Positions 10,037 to 18,072 of a stretch of 64,000 bases of DNA are shown here, in pieces. Each line of letters opens with the position of its first letter. Within the stretch, counting starts at the first letter, position 1. Source of the DNA: Salirhabdus sp. Marseille-P4669 (GTDB lineage Bacteria; Bacillota; Bacilli; Bacillales; Alkalibacillaceae); NCBI RefSeq assembly GCF_900240405.1, contig NZ_OEQK01000002.1, positions 372,001-436,000 on the forward strand, given 5' to 3'. The notes beneath the pieces were generated by a model. The model worked only from the letters and a program-made list of their open reading frames with translations. It did no database searches and was not told where the DNA came from. A program made the position numbers and the translations under genes.

Positions 10037-10063
10037 AAAGGAATTTTAGAACTTGTGTCGAAT
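10037..10063 (+). promoter_or_regulatory. Sigma-H promoter (Ps) of spo0A with overlapping 0A box
   Basis: AAAGGAATT (10037-10045) matches the sigma-H -35 RNAGGAWWW, then an 11-base spacer and GTCGAAT (10057-10063) matching the -10 RNNGAAT. TGTCGAA at 10056-10062 is a perfect 0A box over the -10. This mirrors the autoregulated sporulation promoter of B. subtilis spo0A; use here is inferred from that. Confidence 0.8.
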
Positions 10064-10109
10064 ATGTTAGTGGAGTAAATAGGAGTACTTATAGAGGAGG
10101 AAAAGGCTT

Positions 10110-10898
10110 GTGGAGAAAGTAAAAGTATGTTTGGCAGATGATAATAGAGAACTTGTTCAATTATTAGAAAATTATTTTAGTGAACAATCCGAAATTGAAG
10201 TGATTGGTAAAGCATTCAATGGGAAAGAATGCTTAGAGGTTATCGAAGAAAAACAACCGGATGTTTTAATTTTAGATATTATTATGCCGCATATAGACGG
10301 TATTGCAGTTTTAAGAAAAATGAAGGAGTTAAATTTAAATAAAGTTCCAAAAGTCATTATGTTAACTGCATTCGGACAAGAAGAGGTTACAAAAAAGGCT
10401 GTAGATTTAGGTGCAGCTTATTTTATGCTCAAACCATTTGATTTGGATCAGTTAAAAGAGCAGATTTTGCAGTTAAGTGAAAACCCTGCAATCGTGAAAT
10501 CAAATCAAGTTTCGTCTATTCCATCAAGACAACCATCAAGACAAATTGATTTAGATGCAAGTATTACAAATATTATCCATGAGATTGGAGTTCCTGCTCA
10601 TATTAAAGGATATATGTATTTGCGAACGGCCATTTCCATGGTATACAACGATATTGAATTGTTAGGATCGATTACGAAGGTGCTTTATCCAGATATTGCT
10701 AAGAAATTTAATACTACAGCATCACGAGTTGAGCGTGCAATACGTCATGCCATCGAAGTTGCTTGGAACCGTGGGAATGTTGATTCCATTTCCAATCTGT
10801 TTGGATATACAGTCAATATGTCCAAAGCGAAGCCTACAAATTCCGAGTTTATTGCTATGGTTGCAGACCGTTTGCGTTTAGAACATAAAGTTTCTTAA
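10110..10898 (+). CDS. spo0A: Sporulation master regulator Spo0A
   Basis: 262 aa. The receiver domain (1-~125) has the acidic pair DD at 9-10, the phosphorylation site in LILDIIMPH near 56, and LKPF with the conserved Lys near 108. A variable hinge (~127-145) is followed by the nearly invariant DNA-binding domain ([20 protein letters not shown] to RLRLEHKVS). The GTG start at 10110 follows GAGGAGG (10094-10100) by nine bases, as in other Bacilli. Phosphorelay target that starts sporulation. Confidence 0.98.
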   Translation: MEKVKVCLADDNRELVQLLENYFSEQSEIEVIGKAFNGKECLEVIEEKQPDVLILDIIMPHIDGIAVLRKMKELNLNKVPKVIMLTAFGQEEVTKKAVDLGAAYFMLKPFDLDQLKEQILQLSENPAIVKSNQVSSIPSRQPSRQIDLDASITNIIHEIGVPAHIKGYMYLRTAISMVYNDIELLGSITKVLYPDIAKKFNTTASRVERAIRHAIEVAWNRGNVDSISNLFGYTVNMSKAKPTNSEFIAMVADRLRLEHKVS

Positions 10899-10920
10899 TA
10901 ATTCGATTGGTATTCATAAA

Positions 10921-10969
10921 AAGGACATCGTTACTTAATGAAAATTCGTTAAGTAATGATGTCTTTTTG
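10921..10969 (+). terminator. Terminator after spo0A
   Basis: GACATCGTTACTTAATG and CGTTAAGTAATGATGTC form a ~17-bp stem with G-U pairs, followed by TTTTTGT. Confidence 0.85.
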
Positions 10970-11076
10970 TATTTTCCGTTATAATAGAATAATGTTCATC
11001 ACTTTAATTGTAGGGATAGATAGTTATATTCGTTTATGATTTAGTAATGGTAATTACATAAATGAGGTGCTTATTA

Positions 11077-11865
11077 TTGAACATCGTTACTTACGAAGAA
11101 GTGCAAGGAATAAAATTTCCAGTTAACCCCATTGTTAAGTATATGTCAGTATATATATATTATATCGACGGGCTCCTTATTGACACAGGACCTAGATTAG
11201 GAAAACGCAAATTAGCAAAAATTTATAAGGATTGGGATATTAACCAGGTTGCAATTACTCATTATCATAGTGATCATACGGGAATGGTTAAGTGGCTTGA
11301 GCGCCATAAAAAGTTAGACATCTTTTGTAGTGAAGAAACAATCCATATCGTGAATCACCGATGGGAACTATCTACTTTTGAAAAACTATTTTCAACCCGT
11401 TTTAATGGGAGAGTTTACGAGGATATGCTCCGAACACCAAACTTCAGCTTTATTCCAATAAAAACACCGGGGCATACAGACGACCATACCGCATTATATG
11501 AGCCAAATAAAGGTTGGTTGTTCACTGGAGATTTATATGTATCTCCCTTTCCAAAGGTATGTTTAAAAGAAGAATCCATTTCAGATTATATTTCGTCGTT
11601 AGATCAATTAACGAAATTGGATGTTTCCACTATCTTTTGTGCGCATGAAGGCATTATTTCGAATGGTAAAAAAATGCTGAAGAAAAAACATATGTACTTA
11701 GAAAAGATGCGTAATGAAGTGGTACGACTACATGGGCTAGGGTTTGACGATCGAGCCATTGTGAAAAAACTCTTACCAGATAAAGTGAAGTTAGAAGTCC
11801 TTACATTTGGGTCTTTTTCAAGGCTTCATTTTGTGCGTTCTTGTTATCGAGATTTAGAAAAATAA
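11077..11865 (+). CDS. Metallo-beta-lactamase-fold hydrolase, function unknown
   Basis: 262 aa. The zinc motif HYHSDHTGM is near residue 65; further ligands are likely in KTPGHTDDHTALY (near 135), FTGDLYV (~155) and CAHEG (~190); the last ~60 residues are a helical wing. Similar proteins hydrolyse thioesters or other acyl compounds, but the substrate is not evident. TTG 11077 is chosen because GAGGTG (11064-11069) lies seven bases upstream; an ATG at 11062 overlaps that SD. It lies between spo0A and the fatty-acid cluster on the same strand, but a terminator separates it from the latter. Confidence 0.8.
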   Translation: MNIVTYEEVQGIKFPVNPIVKYMSVYIYYIDGLLIDTGPRLGKRKLAKIYKDWDINQVAITHYHSDHTGMVKWLERHKKLDIFCSEETIHIVNHRWELSTFEKLFSTRFNGRVYEDMLRTPNFSFIPIKTPGHTDDHTALYEPNKGWLFTGDLYVSPFPKVCLKEESISDYISSLDQLTKLDVSTIFCAHEGIISNGKKMLKKKHMYLEKMRNEVVRLHGLGFDDRAIVKKLLPDKVKLEVLTFGSFSRLHFVRSCYRDLEK

Positions 11866-11875
11866 ATGAAACATG

Positions 11876-11907
11876 AAACCGACTATTTTTAATAGTTGGT
11901 TTTTTTG
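11876..11907 (+). terminator. Terminator after the MBL-fold gene
   Basis: AACCGACTATT and AATAGTTGGTT form a stem with one G-U pair, followed by a run of seven T. Confidence 0.75.
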
Positions 11908-12033
11908 TGGACATACAAAGGTAGGAGCGCCTTCGATTCTTATACGACAACACCCTACATTTTACGGAATAGGTTTTTAACGAAACGCCATTTATGATGA
12001 AGTTATAACAATCCATTAGGGAGGAAGAAATAC

Positions 12034-12366
12034 ATGACAGAAGTAAAAGAAATATTTCAAGAAATTGATTCTGCATTGAGTACAGATCCGAGTCGTGCGA
12101 ATGGAGTAAAGGCTGTGTATCAATTTGATATTTCAGGAGTTGGAACCTATCAGCTTGTTTTACGAGAAGAAAATAGCTTTGCCCAAGAAGGTAGTTCGGA
12201 GAAACCGGATTGCACGCTGGCAATGTCACCTGAGGATTTTCTGAAAATGGCAGATGGGACATTAAATGGTACTCAGGCGTTTATGAGTGGTCGTTTAAAA
12301 ATTAAAGGAAACATGGGCTTAGCTCTTAAATTACAAGGGTTATTGGCCTCCTATAAAGCTTCTTAA
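12034..12366 (+). CDS. SCP2 sterol-carrier-domain protein (first copy)
   Basis: 110 aa, a single SCP2 fold. Typical features are the charged helix at the start (EIFQEIDSALSTDPSRANG), YQFDISG, the CTLAMSPEDFLKMADG segment and the end motif AFMSGRLKIKGNMGLALKLQ. SCP2 domains bind fatty acyl chains, acyl-CoA or sterols in a hydrophobic tunnel. It opens a cluster of beta-oxidation-type genes and resembles the protein encoded at 17681-18031. SD GGGAGGAAG precedes the ATG. Probable role: presenting a hydrophobic acyl-CoA to the cluster enzymes (inference). Confidence 0.85.
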   Translation: MTEVKEIFQEIDSALSTDPSRANGVKAVYQFDISGVGTYQLVLREENSFAQEGSSEKPDCTLAMSPEDFLKMADGTLNGTQAFMSGRLKIKGNMGLALKLQGLLASYKAS

Positions 12367-12367
12367 T

Positions 12368-12396
12368 GAAATCGGTGTCATACCGATTTCTTTCCT
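12368..12396 (+). terminator. Weak terminator or attenuator after first SCP2 gene
   Basis: GAAATCGGT (12368-12376) and ACCGATTTC (12382-12390) form a perfect 9-bp stem with a short pyrimidine tail TTTCCTATTT. It could reduce rather than stop transcription into the next genes. Confidence 0.55.
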
Positions 12397-12454
12397 ATTT
12401 TAATCTGATTTCCCTTAAAGGGATGGTCTTTGTATTTGAAGGGAGGAAATACGA

Positions 12455-13597
12455 TTGATTTCATTTCAGCCAACTAAAGAAGAATTATCCTTTATAGAGG
12501 TAGCAAAGGAACTTGCAATTGAAAAAATTCGACCAGAAGCACGAGCTTGTGAGGATAATAAACAAGTTCATAATCCACTAGCAAAACAAATTCAGCAGCT
12601 TGGCTTTCTCTCACTAGAATTAACGGAGGATTGGGAGGGGTTAGAGCTCCCATTAATTTCGCAGGCTCAAATTGTAAAAGCACTTTCATACGGAGATTTA
12701 GGCGTTGTTCAAGGGATACCTGGGTATGGTGATGCCGCACCGTTCTTACGCCTGTTTGGGAATCATCCAATACTGGCCTCTATTAAACAACAGCTACGAA
12801 CAAATTTTCAACAGACGATTGCTCTATTGGACGTGGAGGACCAATGGGGGGCGAATGTAATTCTAACGCCTGAGGTAGATCATTATATTCTAAAAGGCAC
12901 TTCACAACCAGTTCGGTTAGCGAAATATGCAGACTATATTCTTTTATTTGCAAGAGATGTGAACGGTCAACCCCTTATTGCATTTCTGAACAAGGAAGAA
13001 CATCAATGGACGGTTATGGATGGAGAGGTACGGCTCGGCTTACTCGCATCTGGTATCAGCTCCTTATCTTTTGAACGCATTCGAATACGTAAAGAAAATA
13101 TTGTTGCATTAGGAGAAGAAGCATTACATTGTATGCAAGCTGTTAGAACAAGAAACTATATTTTACACGCGGCTAAAGAAGTAGGATTAATGGAGGCTGC
13201 GTTAGACTATGCAACAGAGTATACAGCAAATAGAAAAGCGTTTGGTCAGCACATTGCAAAATTTCAAGGAGTTTCCTTTCGAATAGCTTCCATGGCAATC
13301 GAAACGCAAGTAGCCAATCACTTAGTATGGGAAGCGGCGTTACAGGTAGATGCCAATGATGAAAAGGGATATGGTGCAGCTTTACGAGCACTCTATCGAG
13401 CACATCGCTCCTTACGTTACGTAACGGATTCAGCTGTTCAGCTGTTAGGTGGCCATGGTTTCGTACAAGAATATCCAGTCGAAAAGTGGATGCGTGATGG
13501 AGAAGCGCAAGTCATGTTATATGGTCGTGAGCATCTACTTTTACAGGAACGAGGAGAACAGATTGTCTTAGGAGTAAAGGAGGTAGTCGAGAAGTGA
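12455..13597 (+). CDS. Divergent acyl-CoA dehydrogenase family protein
   Basis: 380 aa, acyl-CoA dehydrogenase fold. The C-terminal domain is recognisable (RKAFGQHIAKFQGVSFRIA, LRYVTDSAVQLLGGHGFVQEYPVEKWMRD). The middle is unusual: the FAD-binding TEPxAGSD-type motif is absent (LLDVEDQWGANVILTPE instead). The C-terminal EGT(N/S)E stretch holding the usual catalytic Glu is replaced by MLYGREHLL. It may be a non-catalytic or differently catalytic partner of the adjacent canonical dehydrogenase, whose ATG overlaps its stop by four bases. TTG start, eight bases after GGGAGG. Confidence 0.8.
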   Translation: MISFQPTKEELSFIEVAKELAIEKIRPEARACEDNKQVHNPLAKQIQQLGFLSLELTEDWEGLELPLISQAQIVKALSYGDLGVVQGIPGYGDAAPFLRLFGNHPILASIKQQLRTNFQQTIALLDVEDQWGANVILTPEVDHYILKGTSQPVRLAKYADYILLFARDVNGQPLIAFLNKEEHQWTVMDGEVRLGLLASGISSLSFERIRIRKENIVALGEEALHCMQAVRTRNYILHAAKEVGLMEAALDYATEYTANRKAFGQHIAKFQGVSFRIASMAIETQVANHLVWEAALQVDANDEKGYGAALRALYRAHRSLRYVTDSAVQLLGGHGFVQEYPVEKWMRDGEAQVMLYGREHLLLQERGEQIVLGVKEVVEK

Positions 13598-14802
13598 TAT
13601 CTTTTGAGCTTTCCGAGCAACAACAACAAATTAAAGAAATGACTCATTGGTTTGCTGAATATGAAATGCGACCAATAGCGATGGAGGCAGATAAACTAGG
13701 GAAGGTTCCCGATGATTGGTTAGACAAAGTGAATCAAATGGGTATCCATTTAAATACTTCCTCCTTTAGTAGTGATGACGGAAGCGACAAAGGCCAAAAC
13801 AGGAAGCGCGAGCGAGAAGGCAATCGCTTAGGTGTTTTGGCTACGGAAGAAATTGCTTGGGGTGATCCTGCAATAGCACTATCACTTCCTGGGGCAGGTC
13901 TTGGTGGACCACCAATTCAAAGTAGTGGTACACCAGAGCAAAAGCAACGATTTCTATCTATTTTTACGAAAGATAAGCCACGTTGGGGAGCTTATGCGTT
14001 AACAGAACCGGAAGCAGGGTCTGATGCATCTGGGATTCAAACAACTGCCAAAAAAGTGGATGGTGGTTATATTCTGAACGGCCAAAAAATATTTATTACC
14101 AATGGAGGTCGTGCATCCTGGGTTGTGGCGTTTGCCACCGTGGACCGTTCCCTTGGCAGAATGGGACAACGAGCATTTGTGGTTGAAAAAGGAACAAGCG
14201 GATTTTCATGTACAAAGCTTGCTAAGAAAATGGGGCTGCGGGCAAATGAAACGGCGGAATTATTATTTGAGGATTGCTTTGTACCTGATGAAAATTTGCT
14301 TGGTGGTGAAGCATTATATGAAATTACCAACAATAAAGCATCTGGATTTCAAGTTGCGATGAAAACATTTGATAGCACTCGTCCAATTGTAGCTTCCATG
14401 GCTATTGGTATCGCGCGTGCAGCTTATGAATACACACTAGATATTGTAAAAAGGGAATACCCGAGACACGGTAAATACTTTCAATTAGCAACGGAATATT
14501 TAGCTGAAGCGGATCAAGATATAACTGCGGCACGACTTTTAACGTGGGAAGCAGCATGGCGTGCTGATATAGGATTGGAAAATGCAAAAGAGGCTGCAAT
14601 GTGTAAAGCTTTTGCAGGTCAAATTGCTTTAGATGTTTGTGCGAAATGTTTAGAATTACTTGGCCCAGTAGGTTTAGAAAATCATCTTGTTGAAAAGCTT
14701 TATCGAGATGTTAAAGTCTTTGATATTTTCGAGGGAACCAATGAAATCCAACATCTAGTAATAGCTAGGCGTCAATATGCTCCATTTGAGATTAAAGTTT
14801 AA
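13594..14802 (+). CDS. Acyl-CoA dehydrogenase (canonical)
   Basis: 402 aa. FAD-binding signature YALTEPEAGSDASGIQTTA near residue 131, followed by GYILNGQKIFITNGG, and the catalytic region YRDVKVFDIFEGTNEIQ near the end, so the usual Glu is present. It oxidises acyl-CoA to 2-enoyl-CoA with electrons to ETF. The start overlaps the preceding dehydrogenase gene (translational coupling). That gene order fits a heteromeric enzyme, as is known for paired FadE proteins of actinobacteria; this is inference. A charged insert (DGSDKGQNRKRERE) near residues 60-73 is slightly unusual. Confidence 0.93.
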   Translation: MISFELSEQQQQIKEMTHWFAEYEMRPIAMEADKLGKVPDDWLDKVNQMGIHLNTSSFSSDDGSDKGQNRKREREGNRLGVLATEEIAWGDPAIALSLPGAGLGGPPIQSSGTPEQKQRFLSIFTKDKPRWGAYALTEPEAGSDASGIQTTAKKVDGGYILNGQKIFITNGGRASWVVAFATVDRSLGRMGQRAFVVEKGTSGFSCTKLAKKMGLRANETAELLFEDCFVPDENLLGGEALYEITNNKASGFQVAMKTFDSTRPIVASMAIGIARAAYEYTLDIVKREYPRHGKYFQLATEYLAEADQDITAARLLTWEAAWRADIGLENAKEAAMCKAFAGQIALDVCAKCLELLGPVGLENHLVEKLYRDVKVFDIFEGTNEIQHLVIARRQYAPFEIKV

Positions 14803-14819
14803 GCAAAGGAGAGAGAAGG

Positions 14820-15620
14820 GTGTCCTATCAAACAATTGAAATCGAAAAACGCGCAAAGGGTGTAGCCTGGATTTTTATCCATAATCCCCCAGTAAATGCA
14901 ATTAATGAGCCACTAATGAAAGATTTAGAAAAAGCAGCTATGGAATTAACGATGGATCAAACTGTACGGGTAGTTGTGGTGACATCTAAGCATCCAAAAA
15001 TCTTTTTAGCAGGTGCTGATTTAAAGGGAATGCTTCAAAACAATAGTGATGAAGAGGAAGCGGATAATGTGATTGCGAAACAATGTGAGCGAATGCAATA
15101 TTGTTTTCATAAATTTGCTACAATGCCAAAACCGGTCCTTGCAGCGATTAATGGTCATGCCTTAGGTGGTGGTTGTGAATTTGCCCTTGCCTGTGATTTT
15201 CGCTTTATGTCCAAGGGGCGTATTGGGTTAACGGAGGTTTCGTTAGGCATTATCCCAGGAGCGGGTGGAACACAACGAATGACGAGGGTTTTGGGAAGAG
15301 CGAAAGCATTAGAATATATTTTCACTGCAAAACAGCTGGAAAAAGAAGAAGCCGAGAAGGTAGGGTTGATACATCAATCTATTGAGGAAGAAATGTTTGA
15401 ACAAGAAGTTACTAAATTTGCAGAGCAATTAGCAGATGGTGCAATCCATGCAATGGGCCTTGCAAAGCAAGCAATAAATGCAGCAGAGGATTCAACAATG
15501 GAAGAGGGACTACGTGTGGAAGCGCATGCCTTCCAAGATACGTTTTTATCTGATGAGCCTGCCATTGGTCTTGCAGCATTTTTTCAAAAGGAAAAACCGA
15601 AATTCAATTTGAACGAATAG
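14820..15620 (+). CDS. Enoyl-CoA hydratase/isomerase (crotonase)
   Basis: 266 aa. The CoA-binding/oxyanion segment AGADLKGM, GHALGGGCEFALACDFR (with the first catalytic Glu) and GLTEVSLGIIPGAGGTQR (second Glu) are all present, so water addition to 2-enoyl-CoA is expected. GTG start with GGAGAGAAGG just upstream, 17 bases after the dehydrogenase stop. Second step of the beta-oxidation-type series in this operon. Confidence 0.93.
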   Translation: MSYQTIEIEKRAKGVAWIFIHNPPVNAINEPLMKDLEKAAMELTMDQTVRVVVVTSKHPKIFLAGADLKGMLQNNSDEEEADNVIAKQCERMQYCFHKFATMPKPVLAAINGHALGGGCEFALACDFRFMSKGRIGLTEVSLGIIPGAGGTQRMTRVLGRAKALEYIFTAKQLEKEEAEKVGLIHQSIEEEMFEQEVTKFAEQLADGAIHAMGLAKQAINAAEDSTMEEGLRVEAHAFQDTFLSDEPAIGLAAFFQKEKPKFNLNE

Positions 15621-15648
15621 GTATTGTTTGGAAAGGGAGGTAGATGGA

Positions 15649-16491
15649 GTGTCTTCTTGGAACGACTTATTAAAGGGGAAAGTAGCGATTGTGACCGGTG
15701 CATCTAGAGGATTAGGGAGAATGGATGCCCTAGCCTTGGCTGAGGCTGGTGCTGATGTGGTAATTACGGACATTCTAATTGAAACAGATGAATATAGTGA
15801 AATAGAAGCAGAAAAGTATGGTCCCATGCAGCAGGTAATGCAAAGTACGAATGTCGTATATGCAAATAAAACAGCACAAGAAATACAAAAAATGGGCAGA
15901 CGTTCCACTGCAGTGAAAATGGATGTGACGAATAGGGAACAAGTAAAGGAAGTGTTTGCAAAAGTAAAAGAACAATATGGCAAAATAGATATTTTAATCA
16001 ACAATGCAGGTACATTAGATCATGTATCTCAAATTGAGGATCAAAACGATGATTTTTGGGAACGAGACTTAAAAGTCAATTTAACAGGTGCATACAATTG
16101 CACAAAAGCCGTTTGGCCATATATGAAGGAACAAGGTGGAGGAAAAATCATCAATATGGCTTCGGTTGCAGGGACTTTAGGTGGCTTCGGTCAAGCTAGT
16201 TATTCTACTACAAAAGGTGGCCTGTTAAGCTTTACGAAAAGTATGGCATTAGAAGGTGCACGTCACGGTATTAATGTGAATGCAATTGTACCAGGTATTA
16301 TTGCAACAGAAGCTTTTAAAATGGGGAATGCAAAAATGAATGAACGTATGATTCAACGAACCGCTTTTAAAAAGCCGGGAGAACCAGAGGATATTGCGAA
16401 TGCCATCACATTTCTCGTTTCTGACAAAGCAAAGTATATTACTGGAGTTGGGTTACAAGTTTCTGGAGGAATTGAGCTATTTACCTTTTAA
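15649..16491 (+). CDS. SDR dehydrogenase, probable 3-hydroxyacyl-CoA dehydrogenase
   Basis: 280 aa short-chain dehydrogenase. Cofactor motif TGASRGLGR near residue 15, NNAGTLD near 115, catalytic Ser in NMASVAGTLGG and Tyr/Lys in YSTTKGG. An insertion at about 40-75 (ETDEYSEIEAEKYGPMQQ) is longer than in minimal SDRs. SDRs of this type act as 3-hydroxyacyl-CoA or 17-beta-hydroxysteroid dehydrogenases, and the cluster lacks a FadB-type enzyme, so it probably does the third beta-oxidation step. GTG 15649 chosen with GGGAGG eight bases upstream; a TTG at 15628 lacks an SD. Confidence 0.88.
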   Translation: MSSWNDLLKGKVAIVTGASRGLGRMDALALAEAGADVVITDILIETDEYSEIEAEKYGPMQQVMQSTNVVYANKTAQEIQKMGRRSTAVKMDVTNREQVKEVFAKVKEQYGKIDILINNAGTLDHVSQIEDQNDDFWERDLKVNLTGAYNCTKAVWPYMKEQGGGKIINMASVAGTLGGFGQASYSTTKGGLLSFTKSMALEGARHGINVNAIVPGIIATEAFKMGNAKMNERMIQRTAFKKPGEPEDIANAITFLVSDKAKYITGVGLQVSGGIELFTF

Positions 16492-16509
16492 ATGGAGAAA
16501 GGAGGTTAT

Positions 16510-17655
16510 ATGTTGAGAGAGGTTGTCATTATTGATGCTATACGAACGCCAACAGGCAAAAAGAGAGGAATACTCTCTCATACCCACCCTGTTGATTTGT
16601 TAACACCTGTTCTAAGGCAATTAGTAGACCGAAATCATTTGAACCCAGCTGATGTAGAAGACGTAGTGACAGGGTGTGTAACGATGACAGAAGAACAAGG
16701 TGGGAACATCGGTCGAATGGCTGTGTTAGCTGCAGGTTTTCCAGTAGAAGTACCGTCCTTTTCACTTAATCGTATGTGTGGCTCTAGTCAGCAAGCTATT
16801 CATTCAGCATCCCAAATCATATTAGCTGGTGATGCTGATATTGCCATCGCATGTGGAGTTGAAAACATGTCGCGAGTGCCAATGGGAAGTGACATGGGTG
16901 CATTTAGCAATGATCTATTAAATCAATACAATATTGTCCCCCAAGGTTTTTCCGCTGAGCTCATTGCACAAAATTGGGATCTTTCCAGGGAAGAATTAGA
17001 TGAATTTGCATTATCCAGTCATGAAAAGGCAGCATATGCAACGGACAATGGTTTATTTGAAAGAGAGACCATGGCGCTTGATGTGAAAACGGAAGAAGGA
17101 ATGGTGCACTTTACTGTAGATGAAGGAATCCGGCGAGATACCTCCATGGAAAAACTAGCAGGATTAATGCCGTCTTTTCAACCAGATAATGGTGTTGTTA
17201 CTGCAGGAAACTCGAGCCAAATAAGTGATGGCGCTGCAGGATTGTTGTTAATGTCTAAAACAAAAGCGGAAGAATTAGGCCTCCAACCGAGAGCAAAGGT
17301 GATTGCTCGTGTGGTTGTCGGGGTAGATCCTGTTATGATGTTGACTGGCGTCATTCCTGCGACAACGAAAGTTCTTCGAAAAGCAGGCTTAACGATTGAT
17401 CAAATGGATGTTATCGAAATAAATGAGGCTTTTGCTTCTGTCGTAAAAGCATGGGAAAAGGAATTAAACCCGAATATGGCAAAGGTCAATCCTCGTGGTG
17501 GGGCTATTGCGTTAGGTCATCCTCTTGGGGCGAGCGGGGCAAGAATTGCTACTACATTGCTACATACTTTAGAGGATACGGAAGGGAAATACGGCCTGCA
17601 AGTCATGTGTATCGGGTTTGGGATGGCTACAGCAACCATAATAGAAAGAGTATAA
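16510..17655 (+). CDS. Thiolase (acetyl-CoA acyltransferase family)
   Basis: 381 aa. Acyl-accepting Cys in NRMCGSSQQAIHSA near residue 87, VIEINEAFASV, the His motif GGAIALGHPLGASGAR and the second Cys in MCIGFGMA (usually CIGGGMG). Slightly shorter than the ~390 typical. It cleaves 3-ketoacyl-CoA, completing a beta-oxidation round. The ATG at 16510 follows AAAGGAGG by only four bases; the adjacent TTG 16513 is an alternative. The gene begins 18 bases after the SDR stop. Confidence 0.92.
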   Translation: MLREVVIIDAIRTPTGKKRGILSHTHPVDLLTPVLRQLVDRNHLNPADVEDVVTGCVTMTEEQGGNIGRMAVLAAGFPVEVPSFSLNRMCGSSQQAIHSASQIILAGDADIAIACGVENMSRVPMGSDMGAFSNDLLNQYNIVPQGFSAELIAQNWDLSREELDEFALSSHEKAAYATDNGLFERETMALDVKTEEGMVHFTVDEGIRRDTSMEKLAGLMPSFQPDNGVVTAGNSSQISDGAAGLLLMSKTKAEELGLQPRAKVIARVVVGVDPVMMLTGVIPATTKVLRKAGLTIDQMDVIEINEAFASVVKAWEKELNPNMAKVNPRGGAIALGHPLGASGARIATTLLHTLEDTEGKYGLQVMCIGFGMATATIIERV

Positions 17656-17680
17656 AGTGGGAACAAGGGAGGAAATGCAA

Positions 17681-18031
17681 ATGGGTGAATTTGTAAAACC
17701 AACGATTGGGGAAGTATTTCAAATGATTGATGCTGCCATTAAGCATGAACCTGAAAAAACGACAGGAAAAGAAGGGGTATATCAATTTAATTTACAAGGA
17801 GATACAGAAGTAACGTATCAGCTTATTATTGATGAAGAAGGCCCTAGAGCCGTGGAAGGTAAAAAAAAGGATGCAGATGTAACGTTAATTATGAAAGAAG
17901 ACAACTTTCGAAAATTGGTAGAAGGTACTCTTAACCCAACGGCAGCATTCATGAGTGGCAAATTAAAGGTGAAAGGAAATATGGGGCTTGCGTTGAAATT
18001 ACAAACGGTTTTAAATGCATTTGAATTTTAA
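17681..18031 (+). CDS. SCP2 sterol-carrier-domain protein (second copy)
   Basis: 116 aa, a paralogue of the protein at 12034-12366: both share YQFxxxG, a DVTL/CTLAM-type strand and an AFMSGxLKxKGNMGLALKLQ end. It likely binds long acyl-CoA or a sterol-like ligand. ATG 17681 is eight bases after AAGGGAGG; the upstream in-frame GTG 17657 and ATG 17675 are poorly spaced. Lies between the thiolase and the R2lox-like gene. Confidence 0.85.
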   Translation: MGEFVKPTIGEVFQMIDAAIKHEPEKTTGKEGVYQFNLQGDTEVTYQLIIDEEGPRAVEGKKKDADVTLIMKEDNFRKLVEGTLNPTAAFMSGKLKVKGNMGLALKLQTVLNAFEF

Positions 18032-18072
18032 TACATCTTTTATTAAGTAGAGGGAAGGGGGGATAGAGTGAA

